In this document: piece after piece, positions 55,301-64,000 of the stretch
Numbering within the stretch: the first letter of the stretch is position 1
How the letters are laid out: every line of letters starts with the position of its first letter
DNA from: Microbulbifer elongatus
GTDB taxonomy: Bacteria > Pseudomonadota > Gammaproteobacteria > Pseudomonadales > Cellvibrionaceae
DNA: 64,000 bases
Assembly: GCF_021165935.1 (NCBI RefSeq)
Contig: NZ_CP088953.1
Coordinates: 3,884,501-3,948,500, forward strand
Reading direction: 5' to 3'
Notes under the pieces: model-generated
What the model was told of the DNA's origin: nothing
Database searches by the model: none
What the model saw: the letters and a program-made list of their open reading frames with translations, nothing else
Program-made: the position numbers and the translations under genes

Positions 55301-58300
55301 TAATGTACTCGATGTAGTTGGCAACCCCATCCCCATCCAGATCGCCTTCCATATCGCCGGCACTGGTCGGATCCAATCCGGCAGCCAGCTCCCATGCATC
55401 GGACATGAGGTCGCCATCCGAGTCCTGCGCATTCGGATCACTACCGACAACAAGCACTTCATCGCCATCACTCAGGCCATCCCCATCAGAATCTGCTTCT
55501 GTTGCAGAGGTAGACGCAGCGAACTCATCCAGATTCACCAGGCCATCGTCATCCGGGTCCAGCGCTGCATCTGAGGCATCCTCATCACTCAGGCCATATT
55601 GAAGCTCCCACCAGTAGGGAAGCCCGTCCTCATCCGCATCGCCCAAAAGTGGTATTTTGCCGAATACCATTCCGCGGGTAGCGTCCTCTTGCAGATAGAC
55701 AAGACCTTCGTCGTATTGCTGGACCTGCCGGGCATCCACTTCTCCTAGTTCCAGGGTGAACAAGGGTGCTTTCAAGTCAGCATCGTATGCCACCAACCAC
55801 AGGTCGCCCTCGTTCTGAAACAGAATCACAGCCACGTCCTGCCACCAGAACCCCTCTACCGGATAAAACGCGCTACTCAGCGCTGGCCAGGATTCGGAAA
55901 CGGGTAACTGCTGCATGTAAGGCAAACCATACAAATCACGTACCACCGTGTTACCGCCTGCGAGAATACGGGATTCATCCGGAGATACAGCAACAAATGC
56001 TGGCAAGCCTGGGCTGTCAAAACGCGCGCTTTTGGTACCTCTGAGATACCCGCCCTGCGGATCAATAATTCCGCTATTTAATTGGCCGCCTAGACTGTAT
56101 CGGTTCCAGAATATACGGCCGCTTTCATGATGATATTCAGGCTCGACTGCCTCGCCATAGAGCGAGAAATCACCGAGCTTGTCAAACATTGCATCAAGCA
56201 CATTGAACTTGCGGTCCCCATAGGGGGTGGATTCCGTCACCAGAAGATGCGGACCGGCACTAATCAGCCCAAGGACCGTTCCACTTGCGCGGAATACGCG
56301 TTCTGTCGACAGGGGTAACACGCTGACAACCCGATGCACCCCGCCCTCGATATCGGCAATCAGGATATCGCCCGCATCCGTCACCACTGCAGATATAGCG
56401 TGCACATCACCCAGCACACGGGAAAGCGGAATCGGATTCAGGAGTGCCTCGGTACTCACATCCCAACGGTAAATCGACTGGTCATCGGCAGAAAATGCGT
56501 AAGCGATATTCTCGTGTAAGACTGATTGCTCTATCTCACCGATATCCAGAGCACTGGCAACATCGCAAATAGAACCACTGCCCTGGGACGCTTCCTGGCA
56601 CGCCGAATCTTGCGGATAGGCATCCAGAGACAGCCCGCTCGTCGAGTCGGATGCACTGTAGCCAGTGTTCCAGCTATCCGGCCAGCCGTCACCGTCCGAG
56701 TCCAGTGAGGCGGCAGGGTCCGTCGGGAAATGGTCTGCGAGATTCTCCACTCCATCGTTATCTTCATCACGATCGGTCGTAAAGGTATGGAAGAGGTAGA
56801 TGCCAGACGCTTCGCGCGTAACAAGAAAGTAATCCGTACCCCGATCCAACAGAGTATTGGCAGCACCATTAAACGTTTGCGTCTGGTAGAGCGCGCTGTG
56901 CGATGTATACGCACTCACCGTAGTGGCGCCCTGCCCATTGGTAGCCGCCGTCACCAGATCACTGCCGTTATACAGTCCGCTGGCAAAGGCGTTCACCGTC
57001 CGATCGGAACGCTTGTGACTGAACATGTCATATTGCACGCCCGAGCCGGAAACAACCTGATTGACGTTGTCGAGCACGAGCAGCGGACCGTCGGGAAAAT
57101 ACTCCCAGTCGTAGGAATAAACAAAGGCACTATCGAAATGCCCCGAATTCGAGTTGATTGCGTAATATGCCAGGCGATAGGGCGTAGAATAGCCATAACG
57201 GAAATACAGCCGATCCTGTGAATCCGACCAGGCAGAAGCGAGAATTTCAGATTGGTAATCCATCCGGTGCATCAGCTGCCCGGACTTGGACAGCGTCAGG
57301 TGGGTATTACCTTTGCCATCGTTACCTGTAACAAAAAGATAATCCCCGGCCGCCGCGAGATTGACCGCGGGAAAGCCAATATTGGTCAGCAACTGCAGCG
57401 TGTTTTCATGCAGATAGCGGATAGCGCCATCCGGATACGCGATATAGGTTCTGCCGTGATCCTCGTGGGCGAGAACGGCGTTGGGGGACAACCCACCTAC
57501 AGTGAGATCGATTTCCTCTTCAATTCCGCCGGACGCGGGCACATAGCGGAACATCGCCAGCTCGGTGTCATCCCGGGCCACCAGCAGTACACTGTCATCG
57601 GCACCGGTAATACCCTGCGTCACCTCGTAATCGGCAAGCGCAGTCAGGTAACACTGGCTGCCATTACCATGCGCCGCGACACTACAGCTGCCATCGAGCG
57701 GATAGGCATCGCCATTGTCACCGACACCATCGTCGTCGCTATCGAGCGACTCTGCCGGGTCGCGCGGGAAAGCGTCCGCGACATTCAGGATGCCGTCCCC
57801 ATCAATATCCTCATCCACCACATCTGGCCGGCCATCACCGTCCATATCCGGGCCCAATGCGGCCAGAACAGCTACAGAGGGAGCATCCACCAACACATCC
57901 ACATTGGTCGAAGGTGCGATATCCGCGGCTTCATTCAACAGAATCTGTGCAGTCTCACCGGCCAGGTAATCGTCCTCACCCCGCAAAGCGCCAGTACCGG
58001 GAACAGGCAACTCACCGATCACCTGTTGCGCCGCTACTGCGAACACCTGCTGGCTTCCGTCCTTTGCTTCTTGTCCTGGCAGCGGACTGTTTCCGTCATA
58101 CTGGCCGTCGAGCAGATCAGCAGCGATCCATTCGATCACCTGAGTGACCGGCAGCCCCAGCTCCTGGGCGACGGCCCAGATCAGAGCAACCTGCGCTTCC
58201 ATTGCCGTGCGGTAATCAAGCACCTCCTGAGTAACCGGTACTCCGGAAATAGGCAGAGGTTGCTGGGCAAACAGATCAATGCCTTCCAACTGCCCGAATC

Positions 58301-58865
58301 CCAAGGCGGTAGCAACGTTAGTAGAGAACTGTTGCAGATTATCCGTAACCGGTTGTGAATTGCCCTGTGCGCCATGCAGCCGCATCATCTCAAGCACCAG
58401 CGTGGTGCTGATCGTGGCATAGACGGGTTCAGCGCTTTCCAGGGCCTTGCGGGAAGCGAGTGTAATCAGAGTACTGATCACCGGAGCCTGCCCGGTAGAA
58501 ATGTCGATGGTGTCGACGTCTGCGGCAACCTCTACTAGGAAGTAGTCACTACCGTCCAGCTCGAATTTGACACCGTCAAATGCGCCGGTGCCCCCGGTAC
58601 TGCCACTGGCAAGCAGATCACCCTTGAGGCTTCCACCACTATTGAGCAGGGTATAAACACTGACTTCTGCGTCACTGAGAGGGCCCTTGATCGCATGACC
58701 ATTCAGGATTACAGGCTCTGCTGTGGGCGGAGGTGGATTGGTGCTCGGCCCAGAAGGGTCGCCAGAGGAGCTGCCGCCCCCGCCGCCCCCGCCACAGGCA
58801 GCCAGCAGTCCCACAGATAGCAGCAACAGGCCGCGAGAAAAGATCGTTTTTGTTTTGATTATCAT
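52308..58865 (-). CDS. 2185-aa outer-membrane/surface lipoprotein with TSP3-like calcium repeats and a PQQ-like propeller
   Basis: The ATG at 58865 is preceded by GGGG and starts a lipoprotein signal peptide (IIKTKTIFSRGLLLLSVGLLAAC); the mature Cys is followed by seven Gly and a Ser/Pro spacer. After an N-terminal domain (residues ~40-330) come three blocks of DxDxDG repeats of the thrombospondin type-3/EF-loop kind (around residues 380-430, 1100-1220 and 1580-1780), typical of calcium-stiffened stalks, with predicted propeller-like modules between them. The C-terminal ~330 residues look like a PQQ-type beta-propeller (GLNAETGEIRWEKAYDD, GVDAETGALHFATAY). An in-frame extension upstream to 58955 lacks a signal. 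Function unknown; surface location by lipobox and repeats is inferred. Confidence 0.85.
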   Translation of the reverse strand: MIIKTKTIFSRGLLLLSVGLLAACGGGGGGGSSSGDPSGPSTNPPPPTAEPVILNGHAIKGPLSDAEVSVYTLLNSGGSLKGDLLASGSTGGTGAFDGVKFELDGSDYFLVEVAADVDTIDISTGQAPVISTLITLASRKALESAEPVYATISTTLVLEMMRLHGAQGNSQPVTDNLQQFSTNVATALGFGQLEGIDLFAQQPLPISGVPVTQEVLDYRTAMEAQVALIWAVAQELGLPVTQVIEWIAADLLDGQYDGNSPLPGQEAKDGSQQVFAVAAQQVIGELPVPGTGALRGEDDYLAGETAQILLNEAADIAPSTNVDVLVDAPSVAVLAALGPDMDGDGRPDVVDEDIDGDGILNVADAFPRDPAESLDSDDDGVGDNGDAYPLDGSCSVAAHGNGSQCYLTALADYEVTQGITGADDSVLLVARDDTELAMFRYVPASGGIEEEIDLTVGGLSPNAVLAHEDHGRTYIAYPDGAIRYLHENTLQLLTNIGFPAVNLAAAGDYLFVTGNDGKGNTHLTLSKSGQLMHRMDYQSEILASAWSDSQDRLYFRYGYSTPYRLAYYAINSNSGHFDSAFVYSYDWEYFPDGPLLVLDNVNQVVSGSGVQYDMFSHKRSDRTVNAFASGLYNGSDLVTAATNGQGATTVSAYTSHSALYQTQTFNGAANTLLDRGTDYFLVTREASGIYLFHTFTTDRDEDNDGVENLADHFPTDPAASLDSDGDGWPDSWNTGYSASDSTSGLSLDAYPQDSACQEASQGSGSICDVASALDIGEIEQSVLHENIAYAFSADDQSIYRWDVSTEALLNPIPLSRVLGDVHAISAVVTDAGDILIADIEGGVHRVVSVLPLSTERVFRASGTVLGLISAGPHLLVTESTPYGDRKFNVLDAMFDKLGDFSLYGEAVEPEYHHESGRIFWNRYSLGGQLNSGIIDPQGGYLRGTKSARFDSPGLPAFVAVSPDESRILAGGNTVVRDLYGLPYMQQLPVSESWPALSSAFYPVEGFWWQDVAVILFQNEGDLWLVAYDADLKAPLFTLELGEVDARQVQQYDEGLVYLQEDATRGMVFGKIPLLGDADEDGLPYWWELQYGLSDEDASDAALDPDDDGLVNLDEFAASTSATEADSDGDGLSDGDEVLVVGSDPNAQDSDGDLMSDAWELAAGLDPTSAGDMEGDLDGDGVANYIEYINGTDAADINSLPEVVDDAYFSFEDGTVPPELAVASAPDSMSVAQGTASHGDYALSFGGDASITWQRTFAPVEVRFDMVSDCYNYYDKNVSIRVDGEQVFSGYPPQSIWQTQKLSLAAGNRELTISITSSSDDCSVYLDNFVVAPLDNVFEMGASFVASNDNKIQFYDYDATLLKEVEVAGQGAYSEEARDIAVLADGRVAVFNGTFEPKLSIYSPRDHQWEHYTAPGWSTINNGTYGGIDAIGERVFVTNMATSGSPNQGIVEFDLSDGSFNFVSGNGYIDLTVGEDGYLYGFTGRVIDKFDPDTMTLVSELTVDEGRSIAVNTAGELFIADWSGDVHKYDAFGNHQAELEVGGSFYDISLRSNGDLLLSSRFENVALVNGDLSGFSRLPVFAEFVDFTPHLDSDSDGLPDWWEAANGLDANNPADASSDYDLDNLTALEEFSLGTRANKADTDGDTVSDGDEVLVHGTDPLHPDSDGDGLTDDKELAAGTDPNLTDSDGDGVGDQEELEVHGSDPLASDSDQDGMGDLYEVTHGLNVLVNDAADDADDDGLTNLEESVLGTSPILADTDGDGLTDYDEYVVHASSPLLKDTDGDIMPDNWEVEFALDPNAPEDAAGDLDSDTFTNLEEYVAHTSPTDELDFPMPVVWGSAQGGADHTGYTPWDLDEADFTLRWSKSFPDVSRLHSVAAGDGGVFVSSDSYFSNQRIYGLNAETGEIRWEKAYDDINSLNPPAYADGRVYFQSGGHGDSFIRGVDAETGALHFATAYRNQWSSYLAPTPFAGQLYIAGGYYGGMYSHNAATGSENWFAYTAQYDGFTPAVDDQYVYAFITDFAAYDRLTGELAYRIDFPSFDSGGYDVGMATVLTGIGNSVAIQRGTLVVFDLEQRAILWERSGNYTGQPSSHLGQIFAIESGILKVIDESTGTVLWNYEASESLTSNIVITRTHVFVGGATTTYAIDLQSRDAVWSYAASGALSLSDEGVLYVSGSALTAIDLLAD

Positions 58866-59139
58866 CGCCCCAACCAGAATCGAAGTACGTTTTTTGCACA
58901 AAGGCCCCCAAAACCGTACCTCAGGTATGGAATCCCCCACTAAAAGCAACCACATAAATTACGCCAAACCGGACCCTGAGCGCAATTACAAGTGATTACA
59001 CACTTCGCCCATAGCCCTCATCAGGCGGCCACACCGGTATGCCACGGAAAATCCTTTCGGCTGGATAACTTCTCTTACCAGAACCGTGCCAGTAAAATCC
59101 GCCCTCTTATTGACAGCATCGATACCGGAGCACCCCCCC

Positions 59140-59862
59140 ATGGGCCGAGCCTACCAGAACCGCAAAGAATCCATGGCCAAGACCTCAAACATGAAGGCCA
59201 GGATCTACAGCCGCTACGGCCGCGAGATCTACGTCACCGCCAAGTCCGGCGGCACCGACCCCAACGGTAACCTCGCGCTGCGCAGCCTGATCGACCGCGC
59301 CAAGAAAGACCAGGTGCCCTCCCACGTCATTGAAAAGGCCATCGACAAAGCCAAAGGCGGCGCCGGTGAAGACTTCTCCCGCGCCCGCTACGAAGGCTTC
59401 GGCCCCGGCGGCTGTATGGCCATCATCGAATGTCTCACCGACAACCCCAACCGCACCTTCGGCGATGTGCGCCAGGCGTTTACCAAAACCAAAACCAAGA
59501 TCGGGACCGAAGGCTCCGTCAGTCACAGCTTCGACCACCTGGCCATCCTCGCCTTCAAACACGACGACGAAGAAGCGGCGCTGGAAGCACTGATGGAAGC
59601 GGATGTGGACGTCACCGACATCGAAAACGAAGACGGCAAACTCACCGTCTTCGCCCCGCATACGGACTACGCCAAGGCCAAACAGGCCTTGACCGAAGCC
59701 TTTGGCGAGATTGAATTCGATGTGGATGAGATCCAGTTTGTGCCGCAGACCTATACCCAGGTCAGCGGAGATGACGTGGCACTGTTTGAGAAGTTCTTGA
59801 ATATGCTTGAGGATCTGGAGGATGTGCAGGCGGTTTATCACAACGTGGAGAATCCACAGTAA
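59140..59862 (+). CDS. YebC/PmpR-family protein, YeeN-type
   Basis: A 240-aa protein of the YebC family, which includes DNA-binding regulators and translation-associated factors. It begins [35 protein letters not shown], the form of the YeeN branch rather than the standard YebC (MAGHSKWANI). Further family phrases are [34 protein letters not shown] and [17 protein letters not shown] lies 9 nt upstream of the ATG at 59140. A second, canonical YebC may exist elsewhere in the genome, but it is not in the window. It is not obviously linked to its neighbours. Confidence 0.92.
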   Translation: MGRAYQNRKESMAKTSNMKARIYSRYGREIYVTAKSGGTDPNGNLALRSLIDRAKKDQVPSHVIEKAIDKAKGGAGEDFSRARYEGFGPGGCMAIIECLTDNPNRTFGDVRQAFTKTKTKIGTEGSVSHSFDHLAILAFKHDDEEAALEALMEADVDVTDIENEDGKLTVFAPHTDYAKAKQALTEAFGEIEFDVDEIQFVPQTYTQVSGDDVALFEKFLNMLEDLEDVQAVYHNVENPQ

Positions 59863-60199
59863 ACCTTTTTCATATCACAATTAAAGGCCTTGCCGCGCCT
59901 CACAGAGGGTGGCGGCCACCACATGCTTCCGCCACCTTCAGAGCCGGGCCATCGATTCCAGACGGCGAAAAAATCCCTTCTTCGCGATCGCCAGCGCCTT
60001 CGGCCTGGCTCTGAACGGCCGACGCCCGATTGAGAATACCGTTCATGTCTCGACTGGACGGCATCTCGACACGCCTGATACAGGTTTCCGCTCCATCGCG
60101 CTGAACGCTGCGCCATAATCCTCCCGACGCCACCCTCTTGGTAGAGCATACGAAGGCCCTGTGATAGAACCAACGCAATAAAAAGAATCAGAGGATCAC
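59863..60199. other. Intergenic region between YeeN-type and DsbA-like lipoprotein genes
   Basis: A 337-bp gap without a credible gene. It has one clear hairpin (GGTGGCGG at 59909-59916 with CCGCCACC at 59930-59937) shortly after the YeeN-type stop, possibly a weak terminator. A minus-strand open frame across 59838-60257 has no signal and no family resemblance. Confidence 0.5.
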
Positions 60200-61837
60200 A
60201 TGGCGATGGAAGTAGCAGGAACAGAACCCAGAGAACCACTGAGAGAAGGCCGCACACACCTCAGGCTGCGACTACTGACACTGTTGGCCGTGACAGTTCT
60301 TACCGGCTGCGGCACCGATACGCAGCAGAGCTCCGGGGTACAAGCGACAGCAGATCCAGTCGTGGCGCGCATCGGTGAGATCGCGATTACCTTGGCGGAT
60401 GTGGACAGGGAACTTCAACTCGAGCGCCACGACCTGGCACTGGCCGAGTACCAGCTGCGATTCAACACACTGAAATCCATGGTGGACGCCGAGCTCACCA
60501 CCGCTGCCACCGCAGAAGCACAGCCCGCCGTCGACTGGCTACTCCCCCACCCCACGCCTCCCCGACTGGACATCAACACCGCCGGACGCCCCCTGCGCGG
60601 CAACCCGGATGCACCCGTGACCCTCGCCGTATTCTGCTCCTACCAGTCGGTGCACTGCGCAAACACCAATCTGGTCTTGCGCGCGCTGCTGGAGCGGTAT
60701 GCCGGCTGGATCGCGGTGGCACCTTTTGACTTCCCCATGCACTACCACCGCCAAGGCACGCAGGCGGCCGCCGCCGTACAGTGCGCCGGCCAGCAGAACG
60801 CCCCCTGGAGCTACGCCGATGGCCTGTATACCCGGGCTAAAAACCTGGAGGGAGAAGTCTTCACCCAGTTGGCGTCGCAGCTCGGGTTTGCCCGGGACGC
60901 CTTTGACCAGTGCCTCGGTGAAACCGGGGGCAGTGACCGGATTACCGCCGATACCACCCTCGCCCGCAATCTCGGCCTGCAGAGTGTGCCAGTGGTATTT
61001 ATAAACGGCCTCTACGTGAAAGGCCCGCAGTCCCCGGAGCACTACGCCATGTGGATCGACCGGGAACTGCAGCGCCTCGGTCACGACCCCGCAACGCCTC
61101 ACATTCACGCCGCGCGCTGGCGACCATCCTCCGATGGCATTGCCGAGACCCAGCTGCCACTGCAGCTGAACGGCACCAGCGTGTCCTCAAAGCCCGCGCA
61201 GTCCACCGCCCTGATTCGCGTCCGCGATGCATCTGCCAGCCGCTTCTCCCCAGGGGATGCTCTACTACCGGGCGCCACCCTCAAGCGGGTACACGAGCGC
61301 CATGTCATGCTGCAGGTCGGGGATCGCCTGGAGCGGCTATCCCTCCGCAGCGACGATGGAAATTCGGTACCCGTGCCCAAGACCGACACCACCCCACGGG
61401 ATGAGGCCACCATGCGGCGCATCGAACAGCCGGAAGGCGAGTCCCGTAAACTCATTCCACCCTCCGGCGTGCTGCCACTGGGGCAGGAGTGGCTGGAGCA
61501 ACAGTTACTGAACCGCGAAGAACTGGAAAAGAAATTCGTGGATGCCGAGCACGAAGTAGACGGCTACAAACTGCAGCGGCTCGAGGGCATCGAGAACAGC
61601 GAATTCTTCACCGCACTGGGTTTCGAGGAAGGCGATGTGGTGGTGCGGGTCAACGACAGCTGGGTACACAGCGGCCAGAACCAGCTGTGGGATGCGCTCA
61701 CCAGCGGCCAGGTGGTCGACGTGACCTTTATGCGCAACGGCCTGCCGCAGCGGGTGCAGTATGTGGTGCAGGAGAAGGGGTATTTCGAGGGAAGCGGCGG
61801 TAAGGGGAGTTCCGGTAATGACGGCAAGAATGAATGA
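60200..61837 (+). CDS. Lipoprotein fusing a SurA-N-like segment, a DsbA-like fold with altered active site, and GspC-HR/PDZ-like domains
   Basis: A 545-aa lipoprotein (lipobox LTGC, Cys37). Residues ~50-105 resemble the SurA/parvulin N-terminal fold (PVVARIGEIAITLADVDREL). Residues ~135-310 resemble DsbA-like thiol proteins (NPDAPVTLAVFCSYQSVHC, QSVPVVFINGLYVKG). Aligned to the usual FSDFxCPFC, the first active-site Cys is Ser150 and only Cys153 remains, with an extra Cys146 three positions earlier in the strand. Residues ~330-380 look like the GspC HR domain (LIRVRDASASRFSPGDALLPG), and the end like a PDZ domain (LGFEEGDVVVRVND). AGAGG precedes the ATG. I infer a periplasmic chaperone-like protein, possibly tied to a type II secretion component. 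The family fit of each part is by eye. Confidence 0.75.
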   Translation: MAMEVAGTEPREPLREGRTHLRLRLLTLLAVTVLTGCGTDTQQSSGVQATADPVVARIGEIAITLADVDRELQLERHDLALAEYQLRFNTLKSMVDAELTTAATAEAQPAVDWLLPHPTPPRLDINTAGRPLRGNPDAPVTLAVFCSYQSVHCANTNLVLRALLERYAGWIAVAPFDFPMHYHRQGTQAAAAVQCAGQQNAPWSYADGLYTRAKNLEGEVFTQLASQLGFARDAFDQCLGETGGSDRITADTTLARNLGLQSVPVVFINGLYVKGPQSPEHYAMWIDRELQRLGHDPATPHIHAARWRPSSDGIAETQLPLQLNGTSVSSKPAQSTALIRVRDASASRFSPGDALLPGATLKRVHERHVMLQVGDRLERLSLRSDDGNSVPVPKTDTTPRDEATMRRIEQPEGESRKLIPPSGVLPLGQEWLEQQLLNREELEKKFVDAEHEVDGYKLQRLEGIENSEFFTALGFEEGDVVVRVNDSWVHSGQNQLWDALTSGQVVDVTFMRNGLPQRVQYVVQEKGYFEGSGGKGSSGNDGKNE

Positions 61838-61998
61838 GTTCCCTTACCACAAAGTCAACTCACCACCGCCGTTTTAGCTGGCGGCCAGTGTAGGGCTCCC
61901 GCAGGAGCCCTGTTCACCGCCCGGGGTGACTTACTCCGGATGTCTTACCCCGAATGACTCACCCCGAGTGACTTACCCCAAAGGTATTCATACGGGGT
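61838..61998. repeat. Short intergenic tandem repeats and hairpin between convergent genes
   Basis: A GGGCTCC/GGAGCCC hairpin is followed by a tandem run of four 14-bp units at 61925-61980 (for example GATGTCTTACCCCG and AATGACTCACCCCG). No gene. Confidence 0.6.
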
Positions 61999-62928
61999 TT
62001 ACTTATCCGGGTTACCGTTCCACATCAGGTTCGCCACGGTATTCTGCCCGCGCACGCTGGGGTGGAAGCAGTCGCCACCATCGATATCATCCTTACCAAA
62101 CTGGAAGGTGCCCACATTGGACTGGTTGGCCCCGGAGTACTCCGCCACCACTTCCACGCCGTTGACGCCGTTATAGGCAGCGGCCTCCTGCTGCAGCACC
62201 TCGTTGTACAGACGCTGCGCCGCATCGATGCCCGCATAGCGCGTGGCAAACGATTCTCCATTCATGGTACCGCCATTGGTGGCGATCCGGCAGATCCCAA
62301 AGGTCGACCAGACACTCTCACAGTTCACCCGCCAGTTACCGGTCTGCTTGGCGATACCCGCGGCGCGCAGATCCTGCACCCGCGGCACCGAGCCCAGCAG
62401 CACCGTAGAGCCATTGGGCAGACCATCCACCAGCTTGTCGAGCCCCGCTTTAACAGCCCCGCGCCACTCACTCTCGGTCAGTAGCGGATCCGAGCAATTG
62501 GCCGGGTCAACGCAGTCTCGGTTGCAGATATCGTTGCCACCGAGCACCACCTCCACATGGTCTGCAACCACCGTCTCGGAAAGAATCCGGTCCGCCTGCA
62601 CACTGAAACTGTCACCACCGCCGCGCATCTCGGCACCGGAGCGGGCCGCGTTCTTGTTGGCGGCAACGTTTGGGTCTACTGCCTTGTACTTGTCGTGCAC
62701 ACTATTGACGCGACTCGAGTAGCCATCAAACCAGCCGTGCTCCGGCTGGTCTCCGCCCAACAGGCAGAAAAAACCGCCAGTAAAAAAGGTATTACCGGTA
62801 CAGTCTGCCGCAAAGCCCATGGTGATACTGTCACCGGCGGCCGTGCCCTTGGCAGGCGCCGCCGTGGTCCCCACGGAACACAGCGCGGATGTCATGGCAA
62901 GAGAAACGAACAAAGGGAATTTGAGCAT
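61999..62928 (-). CDS. Secreted SGNH/GDSL hydrolase
   Basis: A 309-aa secreted esterase-type enzyme. After a signal peptide (MLKFPLFVSLAMTSALCSVGTTAAPA) the SGNH blocks are visible in order: AAGDSITMG (block I Ser), a central Gly/Asn region, LGGNDICN (block III Asn), and DCFHPS (block V with His). The protein has several Cys pairs (NRDCVDPANC, NCESVWSTFGIC) that suggest disulfide bonds. GGAGATAACC precedes the ATG at 62928; an in-frame ATG at 62946 is less likely. Substrate not determinable; lipid, acetyl-xylan or rhamnogalacturonan esters are all known for this family. Confidence 0.92.
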   Translation of the reverse strand: MLKFPLFVSLAMTSALCSVGTTAAPAKGTAAGDSITMGFAADCTGNTFFTGGFFCLLGGDQPEHGWFDGYSSRVNSVHDKYKAVDPNVAANKNAARSGAEMRGGGDSFSVQADRILSETVVADHVEVVLGGNDICNRDCVDPANCSDPLLTESEWRGAVKAGLDKLVDGLPNGSTVLLGSVPRVQDLRAAGIAKQTGNWRVNCESVWSTFGICRIATNGGTMNGESFATRYAGIDAAQRLYNEVLQQEAAAYNGVNGVEVVAEYSGANQSNVGTFQFGKDDIDGGDCFHPSVRGQNTVANLMWNGNPDK

Positions 62929-63203
62929 GAGGTTATCTCCGATCATCAGTTTATGGTTTATTTTTTGTTAATACGGTGAACGGATATAGGTTAACTGGTC
63001 ACACTAATCTCCGGCAGAACGGGCGTAGAATTGAACGCACTGTGTCGAAGTCTGGGAAGTAACTCCCAGGTTCGTCGCCAGAAACTTTTCCCGCAGCAGC
63101 AGGCTCTGGAGCCACTAGCGCCCGAGCCTCACCTCCCTGTCCTATCCTGCAAAGAGTCGGAGTTCATTCGGCTCCACAAGTAACAGCCCACACAGTCTGT
63201 CCC

Positions 63204-64000
63204 ATGCCAATTTACCGAAAGATCAGCCAAAACCGCACCGGACGCGACTTCGTCGTCGGCGATGTGCACGGCCACCTCAAGCAACTGCAGAAACAGCTGA
63301 ACGCCCTGGCATTCGACCCCGACAGCGACCGCCTCTTCTGCCTGGGCGACGTAATAGACCGCGGCCCCGATAGCAGAGCGATGCTGGACTTTATCGACCA
63401 GAAAAACGTATTCAGCATCCTCGGCAACCACGAGGCCATGATGATCGCCGGCTTCGAAAGCCCCACCGATGTACAGCTGCACTTCTCCAACGGAGGCAAA
63501 TGGTTTTACGAGCTCAACCGCAGCGAACAAAGCCGCCTGGTGGACAAGGTGCGCCAGTGGCCCTGGGCGATGGAGATTGAGACCGCACAAGGAACCGCAG
63601 GCCTGGTCCATGCGGATGTGCCCAAGCGTAGCTGGGAGATGGTGCAGAAGCTGGCAAAGCTTGCCAGCACGCCATGGGCTGACGGCGCGCCCATGTCAGA
63701 ACCACGTATTACTGCCGCTGCGCAGCCATTGCTGTGGAATCGCGGGCTTATACAACACCTATATAAGGAGGTACTCGGCCTCGATCGCAGCAAAATCACC
63801 GATGCACAATATGAGGATGCGTTTCAGCAATGGGCGACAAAACTGGTTGATATCGATTCAGAACAGAGTCGTCCATTTCATATATCGGGGATTGGATCTG
63901 TCTATCTTGGGCACTCTTATGTGCCTGTTGCGACTCAAATAGGTAACTGCCATTTTCTGGATACGTTTCGCGGGGAGGAGGATGAAGCACTGAGTGCCGT
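63204..64000 (+). CDS. PphA-type serine/threonine phosphatase, cut by window edge
   Basis: At least 265 residues with the PPP-family metal motifs GDVHGH (residues 19-24), GDVIDRG (48-54) and GNHE (74-77), as in E. coli PphA/PphB. The C-terminal part is outside the window. The ATG at 63204 starts the frame MPIYRKISQNRTGRDF; the Shine-Dalgarno is weak. In enterobacteria such phosphatases respond to misfolded protein or stress; here the target is unknown. Confidence 0.9.
   Translation, partial: MPIYRKISQNRTGRDFVVGDVHGHLKQLQKQLNALAFDPDSDRLFCLGDVIDRGPDSRAMLDFIDQKNVFSILGNHEAMMIAGFESPTDVQLHFSNGGKWFYELNRSEQSRLVDKVRQWPWAMEIETAQGTAGLVHADVPKRSWEMVQKLAKLASTPWADGAPMSEPRITAAAQPLLWNRGLIQHLYKEVLGLDRSKITDAQYEDAFQQWATKLVDIDSEQSRPFHISGIGSVYLGHSYVPVATQIGNCHFLDTFRGEEDEALSA

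Noticed and set aside
59838..60257. 139-aa minus-strand frame between YeeN-type and DsbA-like genes
   Set aside because: It overlaps real plus-strand genes at both ends, has no ribosome-binding site I can see and no family resemblance.

Overview
The window looks like chromosomal DNA of a marine gammaproteobacterium. A Microbulbifer or other Cellvibrionales-type species is my inference, from the E. coli-like order initiator tRNA - rimP - nusA - infB - rbfA - truB - rpsO - pnp, the many large secreted proteins with DUF11, TSP3-type or OmpA domains, and the dispersed REP-type palindromes. No phage, plasmid, CRISPR array or insertion sequence is visible.

Layout. (1) 1-9853, minus strand: the conserved translation/RNA operon, read from two initiator tRNA genes at its head to pnp, which is cut by the window edge. 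The tRNA transcript carries two extra 108-bp repeats, each ending in a copy of the tRNA 3' end, and then a strong terminator. REP palindromes sit at the truB-rpsO and infB-rbfA junctions, the second one grown into a 22-bp tandem array. (2) 10101-13550, plus strand: a likely Fur-controlled iron unit, a TonB-dependent receptor followed by a PepSY inner-membrane protein. (3) 13618-43304, minus strand, about 30 kb: the striking part of the window. Upstream lies a nine-gene operon: a periplasmic coiled-coil protein, three TPR proteins (two of them lipoproteins), a 99-aa secreted protein, an ExbB/TolQ/MotA-type proton channel subunit, two ExbD-type subunits and a TonB-like protein with an AgmX/PglI-type C-terminus. 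After a terminator comes a two-gene unit: a 4659-aa surface protein made of about 20 DUF11-like domains, translationally coupled to a 1754-aa outer-membrane protein with three OmpA-like domains and a predicted barrel. I infer a proton-motive-force-powered trans-envelope machine dedicated to exporting, anchoring or moving the giant protein.

(4) 43720-46683, minus: molybdopterin synthesis genes moaA-moaB-moaC-moaD-moaE, with a 20-bp inverted repeat between moaA and moaB. (5) 46851-49736, minus: glycerate 2-kinase followed by pyruvate kinase, two steps of lower glycolysis/glyoxylate use. (6) 49990-52191, minus: a RutR-like TetR regulator upstream of an AzgA-type nucleobase permease. (7) 52308-58865, minus: a 2185-aa lipoprotein with calcium-binding-type DxDxDG repeats and a PQQ-like propeller. 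(8) 59140-61837, plus: a YeeN-type YebC paralogue and an unusual lipoprotein that joins a SurA-N-like segment, a DsbA-like fold with a damaged active site, and GspC-HR/PDZ-like parts. (9) 61999-62928, minus: a secreted SGNH hydrolase; 63204-64000, plus: a PphA-type phosphatase cut by the window edge.

All family assignments were made by reading translated sequence by eye. No database search was run.
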